Assembly (NCBI RefSeq): GCF_002157735.2
Contig: NZ_AP018689.1
Span: forward strand, 496,001-560,000
Direction: 5' to 3'
DNA length: 64,000 nucleotides
DNA from: Vibrio aphrogenes
Lineage (GTDB): Bacteria > Pseudomonadota > Gammaproteobacteria > Enterobacterales > Vibrionaceae
Shown: piece by piece, positions 54,404-64,000 of the stretch
How positions within the stretch are numbered: position 1 is the first letter of the stretch
Layout: each line of letters begins with the position of its first letter
The notes under the pieces: generated by a model
The model's database searches: none
Seen by the model: the letters and a program-made list of their open reading frames with translations, nothing else
Told to the model about the DNA's origin: nothing
Translations under genes and position numbers: made by a program

Positions 54404-56842
54404 ATGACTCAAACGGACACTTTCTTTCAACAACGAGACAAGCGACGCTGGTTGACCGACCGTTTTGCTCGCTCGGTGATTACGTTGGGAGGAGGAAGTG
54501 TTTTGGTAACCTTGTTGCTGCTGATCTTTTATCTCGTGGTTGTGATTACGCCAATATTTTCTGGCGCTTCGATGACACGCCACGCTGATTTTTCATTAGC
54601 GACTAATAATGCTTCAAATCAACAACCTATCGCACTAGGTATCGATGATGATGGCAAAACCGCTTATCATTTTACGCAAGATGGTTGGTTGATTTTTTCC
54701 GCTTTACCCTCGATAACTCATCAAGGGGCTTTGTCATCACCATTATCGACTCAACCGATTTTACAAGCGCAAGTGGTGGCTGAACCATTAGCATTTAAAG
54801 CGGCAGAAACCAGTTCTCGTTGGTATGGTTATTCGGATCATTCTGGTTTTATTTATGCCGTTCATCCGAAATTTTCCTCGGTTTATACTCAATCGGGTGA
54901 ACATGCGGCACCGAGTTTAGGCACCTTTGCTCAGAATCCGATTCCGTTAGATGAACAAGGGATTCCGATTGTTCAATTTGATTTTTCAATCCAACCACAA
55001 CAGGCGACCTTTGTGGGCGTGAATCAACAGGGACAATGGCAGGCACTTCGTTATCAAAAAAAATACAATCACTTAGAAAACCGTGTTTTTAGAGAGCCGC
55101 CTACAAAAGCGCAATGGCAATTGTTACGTCTTCAAATCCCCCAAATTAACCAAATAGTAAAGGATTTTCTTGTAACGCCTGATGGTAATACGTTGTATCT
55201 TTTGCATCCGCATAGTCTTTCGGTGTTAAAGCGAGATGGCATGGCATTTTCTTTGCGAGAAACGGTGGCGCTATCCTCGTCGAAGCTTGGTTTGTCAGGT
55301 ATTGATAACAAAGGGGATTCAAAAGTAGGAAAAGCCACCAATCAAAGCCAGGCAGAAGGCGTAACATTGAATTTATTGCCTGGGGCGTATTCGGTTTTAG
55401 TGACCGAATCGGATGGTCAAGTCTCACAATGGTTTGACGTATTAAAAGAAGGTGAGCGTCATTTTACTCGTATTCGTGACTTTGTGAAAAGCCGGGAGCT
55501 TGTAAAACACGATAGCCTTGTAAAGAATGGTGCGCCTGTAAAAAACGATAGCTTGGTAAAAAATGATAGTTTGGTAAAAAAACAGCACGCGCAGACAGGG
55601 TTTTTGCTTCCTGATTTTTATCGTAAAGGTTTTTTCCGTTTTGATGACAGCGGGCGAGTCGATAATTATTTTACGACGGCTGATAATAAGGTTTTGAGCA
55701 AAAAAATAGCCACCCACGCCCCTGTAGCAGCGGCTTCTTCCGCGAATGAAAACTTTTTACTTACCGCTTATGGCGATCGGTGGTCGTTATTTGGGGTGAA
55801 TAACCCGCATCCGGAAATTTCTTTTCATTCGTTATGGCAAAAGGTGTGGTACGAAGGCTACCCAGAGCCGGAGTTTATTTGGCAATCGACCTCTGCTGCA
55901 AATGATTTTGAACCTAAATTCAGCTTAGTGCCTATCGCGTTTGGTACCTTAAAATCGGCGTTATTTGCGATGTTATTTGCCGTGCCTATTTCAATTTGTG
56001 GCGCGATTTATACCGCTTATTTTATGACGGCGAAGATGCGTCGTTATGTCAAACCGACCATTGAATTAATGGAAGCGTTACCGACCGTCATCATTGGTTT
56101 TTTAGCTGGCTTATGGTTGGCCCCCATTGTGGAGCTTAACTTGCTGAATACATTGTTATTCATTGTATTGTTGCCGCTCGTTTTTCTCGTGTCCGCATTT
56201 GTGTGGCATTTACTCAACCGTAAATTAGAAGGTGAATTTCAAGGCTGGGTAGCATTGATGCTGATCCCGATAGTGTTGGGGTTTGGTCTACTTATCTCTA
56301 TGTATGGGCACCAATTAGAAGCTTGGTTATTTGGTGGCGATGTGCGTTTTTATCTGGCCAAACTTGGTATTAACTTTGATCAGCGAAATGCATTAATCGT
56401 CGGCTTCGCCATGGGGTTTGCGGTGATCCCAACCATTTTTACTATTGCCGAAGATGCTATTTTTTCGGTGCCGAAACACTTATCCGATGGTGCCAGTGCG
56501 TTAGGAGCGACGCCTTGGCAGTGCTTAACAACGGTGGTGCTGGTTACTGCATCGCCCGGTATTTTTTCAGCAGTGATGATGGGATTAGGACGTGCGGTCG
56601 GGGAAACCATGATTGTTTTGATGGCAACGGGTAACACGCCGATCATGGATTGGAATATTTTTGAGGGAATGCGAACCTTATCGGCCAATATTGCAATAGA
56701 GATGCCTGAATCTGAAGTGGGAAGCTCACATTTCCGTTTGTTATTCTTGTCGGCATTTTTATTGTTTGTGTTTACGTTTATCGTTAACTCCATCGCTGAA
56801 TACATTCGCCAAAGATTACGGGATAAATACAGTGCGTTATAA
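54404..56842 (+). CDS. pstC: PstC-type phosphate ABC permease (large form)
   Basis: 812 aa. One N-terminal membrane helix (about 25-55), a very large periplasmic region (60-500), then the binding-protein-dependent permease domain with about six helices (FGTLKSALFAMLFAVPISICG, EALPTVIIGFLAGLWLAP, GASALGATPWQCLTTVVL, GLGRAVGETMIVLMATGNTP). Long PstC forms occur in Vibrio and relatives. Odd: residues 360-395 are six in-frame copies of a six-residue repeat (LVKNDS-like). pstA follows with a 30-39 nt gap. Confidence 0.9.
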   Translation: MTQTDTFFQQRDKRRWLTDRFARSVITLGGGSVLVTLLLLIFYLVVVITPIFSGASMTRHADFSLATNNASNQQPIALGIDDDGKTAYHFTQDGWLIFSALPSITHQGALSSPLSTQPILQAQVVAEPLAFKAAETSSRWYGYSDHSGFIYAVHPKFSSVYTQSGEHAAPSLGTFAQNPIPLDEQGIPIVQFDFSIQPQQATFVGVNQQGQWQALRYQKKYNHLENRVFREPPTKAQWQLLRLQIPQINQIVKDFLVTPDGNTLYLLHPHSLSVLKRDGMAFSLRETVALSSSKLGLSGIDNKGDSKVGKATNQSQAEGVTLNLLPGAYSVLVTESDGQVSQWFDVLKEGERHFTRIRDFVKSRELVKHDSLVKNGAPVKNDSLVKNDSLVKKQHAQTGFLLPDFYRKGFFRFDDSGRVDNYFTTADNKVLSKKIATHAPVAAASSANENFLLTAYGDRWSLFGVNNPHPEISFHSLWQKVWYEGYPEPEFIWQSTSAANDFEPKFSLVPIAFGTLKSALFAMLFAVPISICGAIYTAYFMTAKMRRYVKPTIELMEALPTVIIGFLAGLWLAPIVELNLLNTLLFIVLLPLVFLVSAFVWHLLNRKLEGEFQGWVALMLIPIVLGFGLLISMYGHQLEAWLFGGDVRFYLAKLGINFDQRNALIVGFAMGFAVIPTIFTIAEDAIFSVPKHLSDGASALGATPWQCLTTVVLVTASPGIFSAVMMGLGRAVGETMIVLMATGNTPIMDWNIFEGMRTLSANIAIEMPESEVGSSHFRLLFLSAFLLFVFTFIVNSIAEYIRQRLRDKYSAL
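55481..55588 (+). repeat. 18-bp in-frame tandem repeat inside pstC
   Basis: Six 18-nt units encode FVKSRE, LVKHDS, LVKNGA, PVKNDS, LVKNDS, LVKKQH. Unit 4 and unit 5 are the most alike. The units are exact multiples of three, so copy changes keep the frame. Confidence 0.9.
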
Positions 56843-56881
56843 GAAAGAGTCAATCTGCTTGCGAGAAGGGATGTGGGCACA

Positions 56882-58540
56882 ATGAAAGTGACGGACTTAA
56901 GCTGGTTAAAATCAGGCCGCCCTTGGGTATGGTTGACCGCAGGAGCTGTTAGTGTCTGTTTGATTTCAGTTTTAGGATTATTGCTATTGATTGGTTGGAA
57001 AGGATTAACCTATTTCTGGCCGACTCCATTGTACCAATGGCAAGACGATAATGCTCACAGATTGATTGGCCAAGTGTATCAACGTGATTATGTATCATTA
57101 AATCAAGTGATACAGCAACGTCCACAGTGGCCAGACGCGGTACTTGACGCGGCTGAAGTCGAGCGCTTATCGATTAAGGTTGCCAACAGAGAATTATATC
57201 AACGAGATTTTATTTCGGTTTTAGCGCTTGATTTACACCATCAACAGCAGCCTCAAAATCTTGCGGTATTCGAACGTACTCATAATGGTGATTTCTTTGG
57301 TGAGCCAGTGGCGGTGATGGCCAATGATGAAGTCTATCAATCGGATATTCCCCATCACTTGGAAGCCATGTTGCAAGAGGCCCGTGATGTCCGTGAACAA
57401 ATTGACGATCTTATGGATGGGGAACTGCAAACAACCAATCATGGTTTAGAGAAGTTAAGAGAAGAGCGCCAATATAAAGAAAAACGTTCTGCTTTGAGTG
57501 ATAAAGAGGAGCAAGCGTTTAACCAAAAGCAATTGCAACTGCAACAAGCGTTTTCTCGAGCTGAACAACAAGTATTAGCGTTGCAAGCTCAATTGGCACG
57601 TAAACAAATTATCGTTAAAGATATGCAGGGCAAAAAGGTTACCTTACCTTTGGATACGGTATTGGATGCCTGGTATCCCAATACGATGAGTTTTATGGAT
57701 AAGGTTCTACATTGGGGCAAACAAGTTAAGAAGTTTCTTATCGAAAACCCAAGGGAATCCAACTCCGAAGGTGGGGTGTTTCCTGCCATATTCGGTACCG
57801 TTTTATTGGTGATCATCATGTCGGTGGTGGTGATGCCATTAGGTGTTATTGCGGCCATTTATATTCATGAATATGCCAATAATCGCCCGATGACTAAGCT
57901 AATTCGTATTGCGGTAGTGAATCTAGCCGGAGTGCCGTCGATTGTGTATGGGGTGTTTGGTTTAGGTTTTTTTGTCTACACCGTGGGCAACTCGATTGAT
58001 GAGCTGTTTTATTCTGATACCTTACCGACTCCAACGTTTGGCACACCGGGATTATTATGGTCTGCCATGACCTTAGCTATTTTGACTCTGCCGGTGGTGA
58101 TTGTTGCCACCGAAGAAGGCTTGTCTCGGGTGCCGAATTCTTTGCGTCATGGTTCTTATGCTCTTGGCGCAACCAAATTTGAAACCTTATGGCGTATTGT
58201 TTTGCCGATGGTGAGCCCGGCGATGATGACCGGGTTAATTCTTGCGGTTGCCCGTGCCGCGGGAGAAGTTGCTCCTTTGATGCTGGTTGGCGTGGTTAAA
58301 TTGGCCCCAACGTTACCTGTGGATGCATATTTCCCCTATGTGCATTTAGAACGAAAATTCATGCATTTAGGGTTTCATATTTATGATATTGGCTTTCAGA
58401 CCCCCAATATTGAAGCCGCGAGGCCATTAGTGTTTGCGACATCATTTTTGTTGATAAGCGTGGTGGTTGGGCTCAATATTACAGCTATTTTAATTCGTAA
58501 TAACTTACGAGAAAAATTTAAAACATTAGGAACCGATTAA
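56882..58540 (+). CDS. pstA: PstA-type phosphate ABC permease
   Basis: 552 aa. One N-terminal helix, then a large periplasmic/coiled-coil region (about 60-260; charged, [17 protein letters not shown] and a Gln-rich heptad stretch), then the permease domain ([83 protein letters not shown]). I chose ATG 56882, 11 nt after GAGAAGGG; the upstream GTG at 56873 is too close to it. pstB starts 1 nt after the stop. Confidence 0.92.
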   Translation: MKVTDLSWLKSGRPWVWLTAGAVSVCLISVLGLLLLIGWKGLTYFWPTPLYQWQDDNAHRLIGQVYQRDYVSLNQVIQQRPQWPDAVLDAAEVERLSIKVANRELYQRDFISVLALDLHHQQQPQNLAVFERTHNGDFFGEPVAVMANDEVYQSDIPHHLEAMLQEARDVREQIDDLMDGELQTTNHGLEKLREERQYKEKRSALSDKEEQAFNQKQLQLQQAFSRAEQQVLALQAQLARKQIIVKDMQGKKVTLPLDTVLDAWYPNTMSFMDKVLHWGKQVKKFLIENPRESNSEGGVFPAIFGTVLLVIIMSVVVMPLGVIAAIYIHEYANNRPMTKLIRIAVVNLAGVPSIVYGVFGLGFFVYTVGNSIDELFYSDTLPTPTFGTPGLLWSAMTLAILTLPVVIVATEEGLSRVPNSLRHGSYALGATKFETLWRIVLPMVSPAMMTGLILAVARAAGEVAPLMLVGVVKLAPTLPVDAYFPYVHLERKFMHLGFHIYDIGFQTPNIEAARPLVFATSFLLISVVVGLNITAILIRNNLREKFKTLGTD

Positions 58541-58541
58541 G

Positions 58542-59360
58542 ATGTTATCTATTCATTCGGCTCTAGGGCATATCGAACCATTAAATGTTCGTGAATTGAG
58601 CGATAAGCAAACGGCAATTTCCATTGAAGAATTGAATTTGTTTTATCAGCAAACACAAGCATTAAAAGACATTAACATGCGCATACCTAAAGGGCATGTG
58701 ACGGCTTTTATTGGCCCGTCAGGCTGTGGGAAATCGACGTTACTGCGTTGCATCAATCGAATGAATGATCTGGTGGATGGCTGTCGAGTCGAAGGTCGGG
58801 TTAATCTGCATGGGAATAATATTTATCACCCGAAAGTGGATGTGGCCAGCTTGCGTCGTCGCGTCGGCATGGTGTTTCAGAGGCCAAACCCTTTTCCGAA
58901 ATCGATTTATGAAAATGTGGTGTATGGCTTACGCTTACAAGGCATTAAAGATTCTCGTACCTTAGATGATGCAGTGGAGCGCTCACTTAAAGCCGCCGCC
59001 TTATGGAAAGAAGTAAAAGACCGATTACATGAAAATGCGTTTGGTTTATCCGGTGGTCAGCAGCAGCGTTTAGTGATTGCTCGAGCGATTGCCATCGAAC
59101 CGGAAATTTTGTTATTAGATGAACCAACCTCGGCGTTAGACCCGATTTCAACCTTAACGATAGAAGAGCTGATTTCGGAGTTAAAAACCAAATACAGCGT
59201 GGTGATTGTCACCCATAATATGCAGCAAGCGGCTCGTGTGAGTGATTACACTGCCTTTATTCACATGGGGCAACTGGTGGAATACAGTGACACCGACTCT
59301 ATTTTCACCTCACCAAAGATGAAAAAAACGGAAGATTACATTACCGGTCGTTACGGTTAA
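58542..59360 (+). CDS. pstB: PstB, phosphate ABC ATPase
   Basis: 272 aa. Walker [15 protein letters not shown]-loop ([15 protein letters not shown], the PstB hallmark), signature [14 protein letters not shown], Walker [14 protein letters not shown]-loop [13 protein letters not shown]. Powers PstCA. Confidence 0.97.
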   Translation: MLSIHSALGHIEPLNVRELSDKQTAISIEELNLFYQQTQALKDINMRIPKGHVTAFIGPSGCGKSTLLRCINRMNDLVDGCRVEGRVNLHGNNIYHPKVDVASLRRRVGMVFQRPNPFPKSIYENVVYGLRLQGIKDSRTLDDAVERSLKAAALWKEVKDRLHENAFGLSGGQQQRLVIARAIAIEPEILLLDEPTSALDPISTLTIEELISELKTKYSVVIVTHNMQQAARVSDYTAFIHMGQLVEYSDTDSIFTSPKMKKTEDYITGRYG

Positions 59361-59385
59361 TGATGATGAATATTAAGGAATATCG

Positions 59386-60084
59386 ATGCAATTAGGTCGC
59401 CATATATCGGGCCAATTTAATGTTGAACTGGAATCGATTCGAACTCATGTCTTGGCAATGGGCGGATTAGTCGAAGAGCAAATTTCCTTGGCGTTGCATG
59501 CGCTGTATAAACACGACCCTCAACTGGCTGCCAAGGTGAGAGCGAATGATGAAAAAGTAAATCAGATGGAAGTGGTTATCGATGAAGCGTGTACGCGGAT
59601 CATTGCTAAGCGTCAGCCGACAGCCAAAGATTTACGTTTGATCATGGCGATCATCAAAACCATTTCTGATCTTGAACGTATTGGTAATGTTGCGATGAAA
59701 ATCAGCTATGTGGCACAAGAAGGCTTTTCAGCAAATTTAGAAACCTTAATTGTGTCGGTTGAAAAGTTTGGTCGCATGGCCGTGACTATGTTGCATCAAG
59801 TATTAGACGCGTTTGCTCGGATGGACGTTCAAGCCGCTGCGGCGGTTTATCAAATGGATGATCAGCTTGATAGTGAGTTTAAAAAAGTCCAACAATTGAT
59901 GATGAAATTAATGATGGACGACCCTCAATCTGTGCCTAAAGTGATGCAAGTGATTTCATGCACGCAGGCGATAGAGCGTGTTGGGGATCGTTGCCAAAAT
60001 ATATGCCAGTACATTATTTATTTTGTCGAAGGTAAAGATGTTCGCCATCATAGCGGTTATCTAGAATCATTAATGGGAAAATAA
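59386..60084 (+). CDS. phoU: PhoU, phosphate regulon negative regulator
   Basis: 232 aa with two PhoU helical bundles (residues 10-100 and 120-210). Metal-binding-type motifs KTISDLERIGNVA and CTQAIERVGDRCQNI. Links PstB transport status to PhoR. Last gene of pstCAB-phoU. A 14-bp perfect inverted repeat overlaps its stop codon. Confidence 0.96.
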   Translation: MQLGRHISGQFNVELESIRTHVLAMGGLVEEQISLALHALYKHDPQLAAKVRANDEKVNQMEVVIDEACTRIIAKRQPTAKDLRLIMAIIKTISDLERIGNVAMKISYVAQEGFSANLETLIVSVEKFGRMAVTMLHQVLDAFARMDVQAAAAVYQMDDQLDSEFKKVQQLMMKLMMDDPQSVPKVMQVISCTQAIERVGDRCQNICQYIIYFVEGKDVRHHSGYLESLMGK

Positions 60085-60101
60085 CGCTTCCCATTAATGA
60101 T
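60066..60101. terminator. 14-bp perfect hairpin across the phoU stop codon
   Basis: ATCATTAATGGGAA (60066-60079)/TTCCCATTAATGAT (60088-60101), with an 8-nt loop containing the TAA. No T-run follows, so it is not a standard terminator. It may act as a 3'-end stabiliser or weak terminator between convergent phoU and cutC. Confidence 0.6.
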
Positions 60102-60114
60102 GGGTAATACTGAG

Positions 60115-60867
60115 CTAGTTTAGCGCCTGCTTCACCGCTTGGATGATGTGTTTATCGGTGACGGGAATAGCAAAATCATCAATTGAATCGTGACCCATTT
60201 TGGCCGTGTTGGCGTGTAAGCTCATCAAGCTAGGGCGCGTTGTTTTACCGGAAAGATGAACTTCCGTTACTCCTGTGGTTTGAACGATTTCCTTTACATT
60301 GTTGATATTCACACCGGCGCCAGCCATGATCGCTATCTTACCTTGTGCCTGTTGTACCATTTGCGTCAGGATGGGCATCCCCTCGTAGGCATTACTAGCA
60401 AGACCGGAAGTTAAAACTCGCTCACACTTTAACGTCATAATATCTTGTAGAGCTTGTTGGTGATCTCGACATTGATCAATCGCGCGATGAAAAGTCACTC
60501 CCATACCCGATGCAGCGGCAATCAATTGCTGACAATGCGCTATATCGACATCTCCTTGGGCGGTTAACAGACCTATCACGATACCTTGTAGCCCCGCACG
60601 TTTTGCGCTGTGTACATCATCAAGCATGATCGCAATATCTTGTTCACTATAGAGAAAATCGCCTTGTCTTGGTCGAATCATGGCATAGACGGGGACGCTA
60701 GATTGTTGCGCCGCTTGTTTCATAAAACCATAGCTAGGGGTTAACCCGCCTAAAGCCAATGAGGAACAGAGTTCAATGCGAGTCGCTCCACCGGCAATAG
60801 CAAGGTGAAGAGATTCGATGTTATCGACACAAACTTCTAATACAATGTTCATAACTTTCTCATTCAA
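60115..60867 (-). CDS. cutC: CutC-family protein (copper homeostasis)
   Basis: 250 aa TIM-barrel protein ([81 protein letters not shown]). Named for copper tolerance in E. coli, but the biochemical role is unsettled. Confidence 0.9.
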   Translation of the reverse strand: MNEKVMNIVLEVCVDNIESLHLAIAGGATRIELCSSLALGGLTPSYGFMKQAAQQSSVPVYAMIRPRQGDFLYSEQDIAIMLDDVHSAKRAGLQGIVIGLLTAQGDVDIAHCQQLIAAASGMGVTFHRAIDQCRDHQQALQDIMTLKCERVLTSGLASNAYEGMPILTQMVQQAQGKIAIMAGAGVNINNVKEIVQTTGVTEVHLSGKTTRPSLMSLHANTAKMGHDSIDDFAIPVTDKHIIQAVKQALN

Positions 60868-60940
60868 TATGGGATAAGGCGCTAGTTTAAAAGATATTGC
60901 TGAACTTGAAAGTAGAAGATGATGATTTGTGAGCGAAAGC

Positions 60941-61125
60941 TTATACCAATTCCCCTAATGAGATGGTCAGAAATTACGTAGAAAAAGGCTTGAGAACAAG
61001 GCGGAAATTTTCGATAACTCGTTATTCTACAATTCACTTCTTTTATAAACGAAATGAAAGTTAAACGCCGTTATCGGCTTTGTAACAAGTAAGAAGGATT
61101 AGATAATTAGTACAATTGGTATTAA
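60941..61125. mobile_element. MITE-like element, ~185 bp
   Basis: Ends carry short inverted repeats (TTATACCAATT at left; AATTGGTATTAA at right, sharing ATACCAATT). The inside is non-coding with small palindromes (CGATAACTCGTTAT; GCCGTTATCGGC). A related end occurs alone at 44283. It fills most of the 60868-61207 gap. I recall similar sequences in other Vibrionaceae intergenic regions but cannot check here. Confidence 0.45.
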
Positions 61126-61162
61126 TAAACTGCTGAGGTAAAAGTTTTGCGAGTTACATATA

Positions 61163-61186
61163 GAAAACCCCGCACAATGGCGGGGT
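61163..61186 (-). terminator. Intrinsic terminator of the peroxiredoxin gene
   Basis: On the minus strand, AACCCCGC/GCGGGGTT with a 6-nt loop, then TTC and T-containing sequence. Confidence 0.8.
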
Positions 61187-61207
61187 TAAATAAGCTTTCA
61201 AGCTGAA

Positions 61208-61819
61208 TTATTTTTTGTTTAGGTCAGCTTCGTGCTCAGACAGGTAAGCGGCAACACCTTCTGTTGAACCTTTCATACCTGCTTTACCTTCTTCCCATTG
61301 TGCTGGGCATACTTCACCGTGTTTTTGGTGGAAGTTTAGTGCGTCAACCATACGAAGCATTTCGTCAATATTGCGGCCTAGTGGTAGGTCGTTAATCACT
61401 TGGTGACGTACAACGCCTTCTTCATCGATAAGGAAAGAGCCACGGAAAGCAACACCTGCTTCTGGATGTTCGACATCGTAGGCTTTTACGATTTCATGCT
61501 TAACATCAGCAACAAGAGGGTATTTAACTTGACCGATACCGCCATCAGCTACGGCAGTGTTACGCCATGCATTGTGTGAGAATTGAGAATCGATAGACAC
61601 ACCGATCACTTCCACACCTTTGGCTTGGAAATCTTCGAAACGTTTGTCAAAAGCAATCAGCTCTGATGGGCAAACGAAGGTGAAGTCTAGAGGGTAGAAG
61701 AAAACAACCGCTTTCTTGCCTTTAGTAAATTCTGAAAAATTGAATGAATCAACGATCTCACCATTACCTAATACCGCTGCGGCTGTGAAATCTGGGGCTT
61801 GACGACCTACTAGTACCAT
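61208..61819 (-). CDS. Typical 2-Cys peroxiredoxin (AhpC/PrxA type)
   Basis: 203 aa. Peroxidatic C50 in FYPLDFTFVCPSEL and resolving C171 in HGEVCPAQW, so a typical 2-Cys enzyme that reduces H2O2 and organic peroxides. GVSIDSQFSHNAW and AFRGSFLIDEEG are conserved. The ATG at 61819 has AGGAG 7 nt upstream; the frame extends to 61852 but that is unlikely. No ahpF is adjacent, so its reductant may be thioredoxin. Confidence 0.93.
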   Translation of the reverse strand: MVLVGRQAPDFTAAAVLGNGEIVDSFNFSEFTKGKKAVVFFYPLDFTFVCPSELIAFDKRFEDFQAKGVEVIGVSIDSQFSHNAWRNTAVADGGIGQVKYPLVADVKHEIVKAYDVEHPEAGVAFRGSFLIDEEGVVRHQVINDLPLGRNIDEMLRMVDALNFHQKHGEVCPAQWEEGKAGMKGSTEGVAAYLSEHEADLNKK

Positions 61820-62087
61820 TTTATTGCTCCTAATTTTTCTTTGATTTAACAATCAATACTCAAACGTCATTGTTTGAATTGGTTTTGCGCGACAGACTAT
61901 AGTACATCTTATAGTATGAAAAAAAGCGAAATAAGCCGATAATCCTTGTCGAAAAAGCGATTATCTTCAATTTGTGATCTTTCTACGACTCACGAGTCAA
62001 TGCTTTGAAATGGAAGACTGCTAAGTGGCCGAGCTCACATCGTCTTGCGACATTTAAAACATTGGCAAGCATAGTCGAAGGTTTACT

Positions 62088-62116
62088 TTGATCCAACTGC
62101 AATCAAACTCTATACT
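62088..62116 (+). promoter_or_regulatory. Sigma-70 promoter of queA
   Basis: TTGATC, 17-bp spacer, TATACT. A 7-bp inverted repeat (ACTAGCG 62114-62120/CGCTAGT 62135-62141) overlaps the -10 end and the likely start site. Otherwise I see nothing in 61820-62184. Confidence 0.5.
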
Positions 62117-62184
62117 AGCGCTTGTTTTCTAGACCGCTAGTCTTCAAGTTGAATAATAGTTTAGCATTAACAAAGTGACCCTTC

Positions 62185-63234
62185 ATGCAAGTATCTGATT
62201 TTGATTTCGAACTTCCTGATGAGCTGATTGCTCGTTATCCTCAACCTCAACGTACCGCGAGTCGTTTATTACAATTAAATGGTAACAGTGGCGAGTTAAA
62301 TGACGGTAAATTTACCGATGTACTGGATTTAGTTCAGCCGGGTGACTTAATTGTTTTTAATAATACTCGTGTTATTCCTGCACGCGTGTTTGGACGCAAA
62401 GAATCAGGCGGTAAAATTGAAGTATTAGTGGAACGTGTGGTCGATGAACACACAATTTTGGCGCATGTTCGAGCATCTAAATCGCCAAAACCTGGCAATA
62501 CTTTGTTTTTAGGCGAGAATGATGAATTTAAAGCACAAATGGTGGCGCGTCATGATGCCCTGTTTGAGATTCGCTTTGACGATGACATGGGGGTATTTGA
62601 TATTTTAAATCAAATTGGCCACATGCCATTGCCACCTTATATCGACCGACCTGATGAAGAAGCGGATAAAGAGCGTTACCAAACGGTTTACAACAAAAAA
62701 CCTGGGGCTGTAGCGGCGCCAACCGCTGGTTTGCATTTTGATAATGAACTTTTAGCGCAAATCAAAGCCAAAGGGGTTGAATTTGCTTATGTCACCTTGC
62801 ATGTAGGCGCTGGGACTTTCCAGCCGGTACGCGTTGATGATATTCAAGAGCACCACATGCATTCTGAATATGTTGAAGTACCTCAAGAGGTTGTGGATGC
62901 GATTGCCGCCACGAAAGCTCGTGGTGGTCGAATCATTGCTGTCGGTACTACCTCGGTTCGTTCATTAGAAAGCGCGGCGCAAGATGCTCAACAAAAGGGC
63001 ACACAATTGGCTCCCTTTTTTGGTGATACCGAAATCTTCATCTACCCAGGTTATGAATACCAGTTGGTGGATGTCTTGATCACCAACTTCCACCTGCCAG
63101 AGTCGACACTAATTATGTTAGTGAGTGCTTTTGCCGGTTATGAGCATGTGATGAATGCTTATCAGCATGCTGTACAACAACAATATCGCTTCTTTAGTTA
63201 TGGCGATGCGATGTTTGTAACGAAAAAGCAGTAA
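62185..63234 (+). CDS. queA: QueA, S-adenosylmethionine:tRNA ribosyltransferase-isomerase
   Basis: 349 aa. Adds the epoxycyclopentane precursor to 7-aminomethyl-deazaguanine in tRNA during queuosine synthesis. Conserved: [84 protein letters not shown]. tgt follows, the usual queuosine pair. Confidence 0.96.
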   Translation: MQVSDFDFELPDELIARYPQPQRTASRLLQLNGNSGELNDGKFTDVLDLVQPGDLIVFNNTRVIPARVFGRKESGGKIEVLVERVVDEHTILAHVRASKSPKPGNTLFLGENDEFKAQMVARHDALFEIRFDDDMGVFDILNQIGHMPLPPYIDRPDEEADKERYQTVYNKKPGAVAAPTAGLHFDNELLAQIKAKGVEFAYVTLHVGAGTFQPVRVDDIQEHHMHSEYVEVPQEVVDAIAATKARGGRIIAVGTTSVRSLESAAQDAQQKGTQLAPFFGDTEIFIYPGYEYQLVDVLITNFHLPESTLIMLVSAFAGYEHVMNAYQHAVQQQYRFFSYGDAMFVTKKQ

Positions 63235-63240
63235 TGGGTA

Positions 63241-64000
<760 letters not shown>

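Overview
The window looks like a chromosomal segment of a Vibrionaceae gammaproteobacterium. This rests on gene order (ribF-ileS-lspA-fkpB-ispH, raiA-pheL-pheA, aroF-tyrA, slt-trpR, phoB-phoR-pstS, ppk1-ppx, pstCAB-phoU, queA-tgt), an rrn operon with Glu-Lys-Ala-Val spacer tRNAs and distal Asp-Trp tRNAs, an NfsA/FRP flavin reductase close to the Vibrio harveyi enzyme, and VCR-like sequence. I cannot name the species from sequence alone.

Layout. 1-7.5 kb: murJ (5' end missing), ribF, ileS, lspA, fkpB, ispH, all on the plus strand. 7.5-9.8 kb: a small accessory insert holding a frameshifted DUF4145 gene and a DUF4393/Abi-alpha gene, with integron-cassette-like borders and REP-like palindromes on both sides. 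9.9-19.3 kb: a CstA-family pyruvate/carbon-starvation transporter, a DUF2799 lipoprotein, a cation/proton antiporter, a divergent GNAT-C39 peptidase/RimK-like ligase pair, and the BtsSR pyruvate two-component system. Three perfect BtsR-type sites lie upstream of cstA. 19.4-33.5 kb: aromatic amino acid genes (aroF, tyrA, trpR, pheA with a pheL leader peptide and attenuator), a VOC protein, an M23 peptidase, EttA, Slt, YjjX, RaiA, BamD, RluD and PgeF. 33.6-36.3 kb: clpB behind a sigma-32-type promoter.

36.5-42.9 kb is a complete rRNA operon: P1 and P2, boxA, 16S, tRNA-Glu/Lys/Ala/Val, boxA, 23S, 5S, tRNA-Asp, tRNA-Trp. It is followed by five tandem units of about 114 bp, each with an intrinsic terminator and pieces of the tRNA-Trp gene. 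This resembles the rtT repeats behind tyrT of Escherichia coli. 43.5-47.2 kb: nfsA/frp, yfhL, trhP, rdgC. 47.3-60.1 kb is a phosphate regulon: phoB-phoR-pstS, then ppx-ppk1 on the other strand, then pstC-pstA-pstB-phoU, with Pho boxes before phoB and pstC. 60.1-64 kb: cutC, a MITE-like repeat, a 2-Cys peroxiredoxin, queA and the start of tgt.

Most genes are ordinary core genes. The unusual signals are mainly non-coding: the tRNA-Trp/terminator array, a family of palindromic intergenic elements built from heptamers, REP-like hairpins whose stems differ while the loop is kept, the BtsR triple site, and the cassette-like defence-gene insert.
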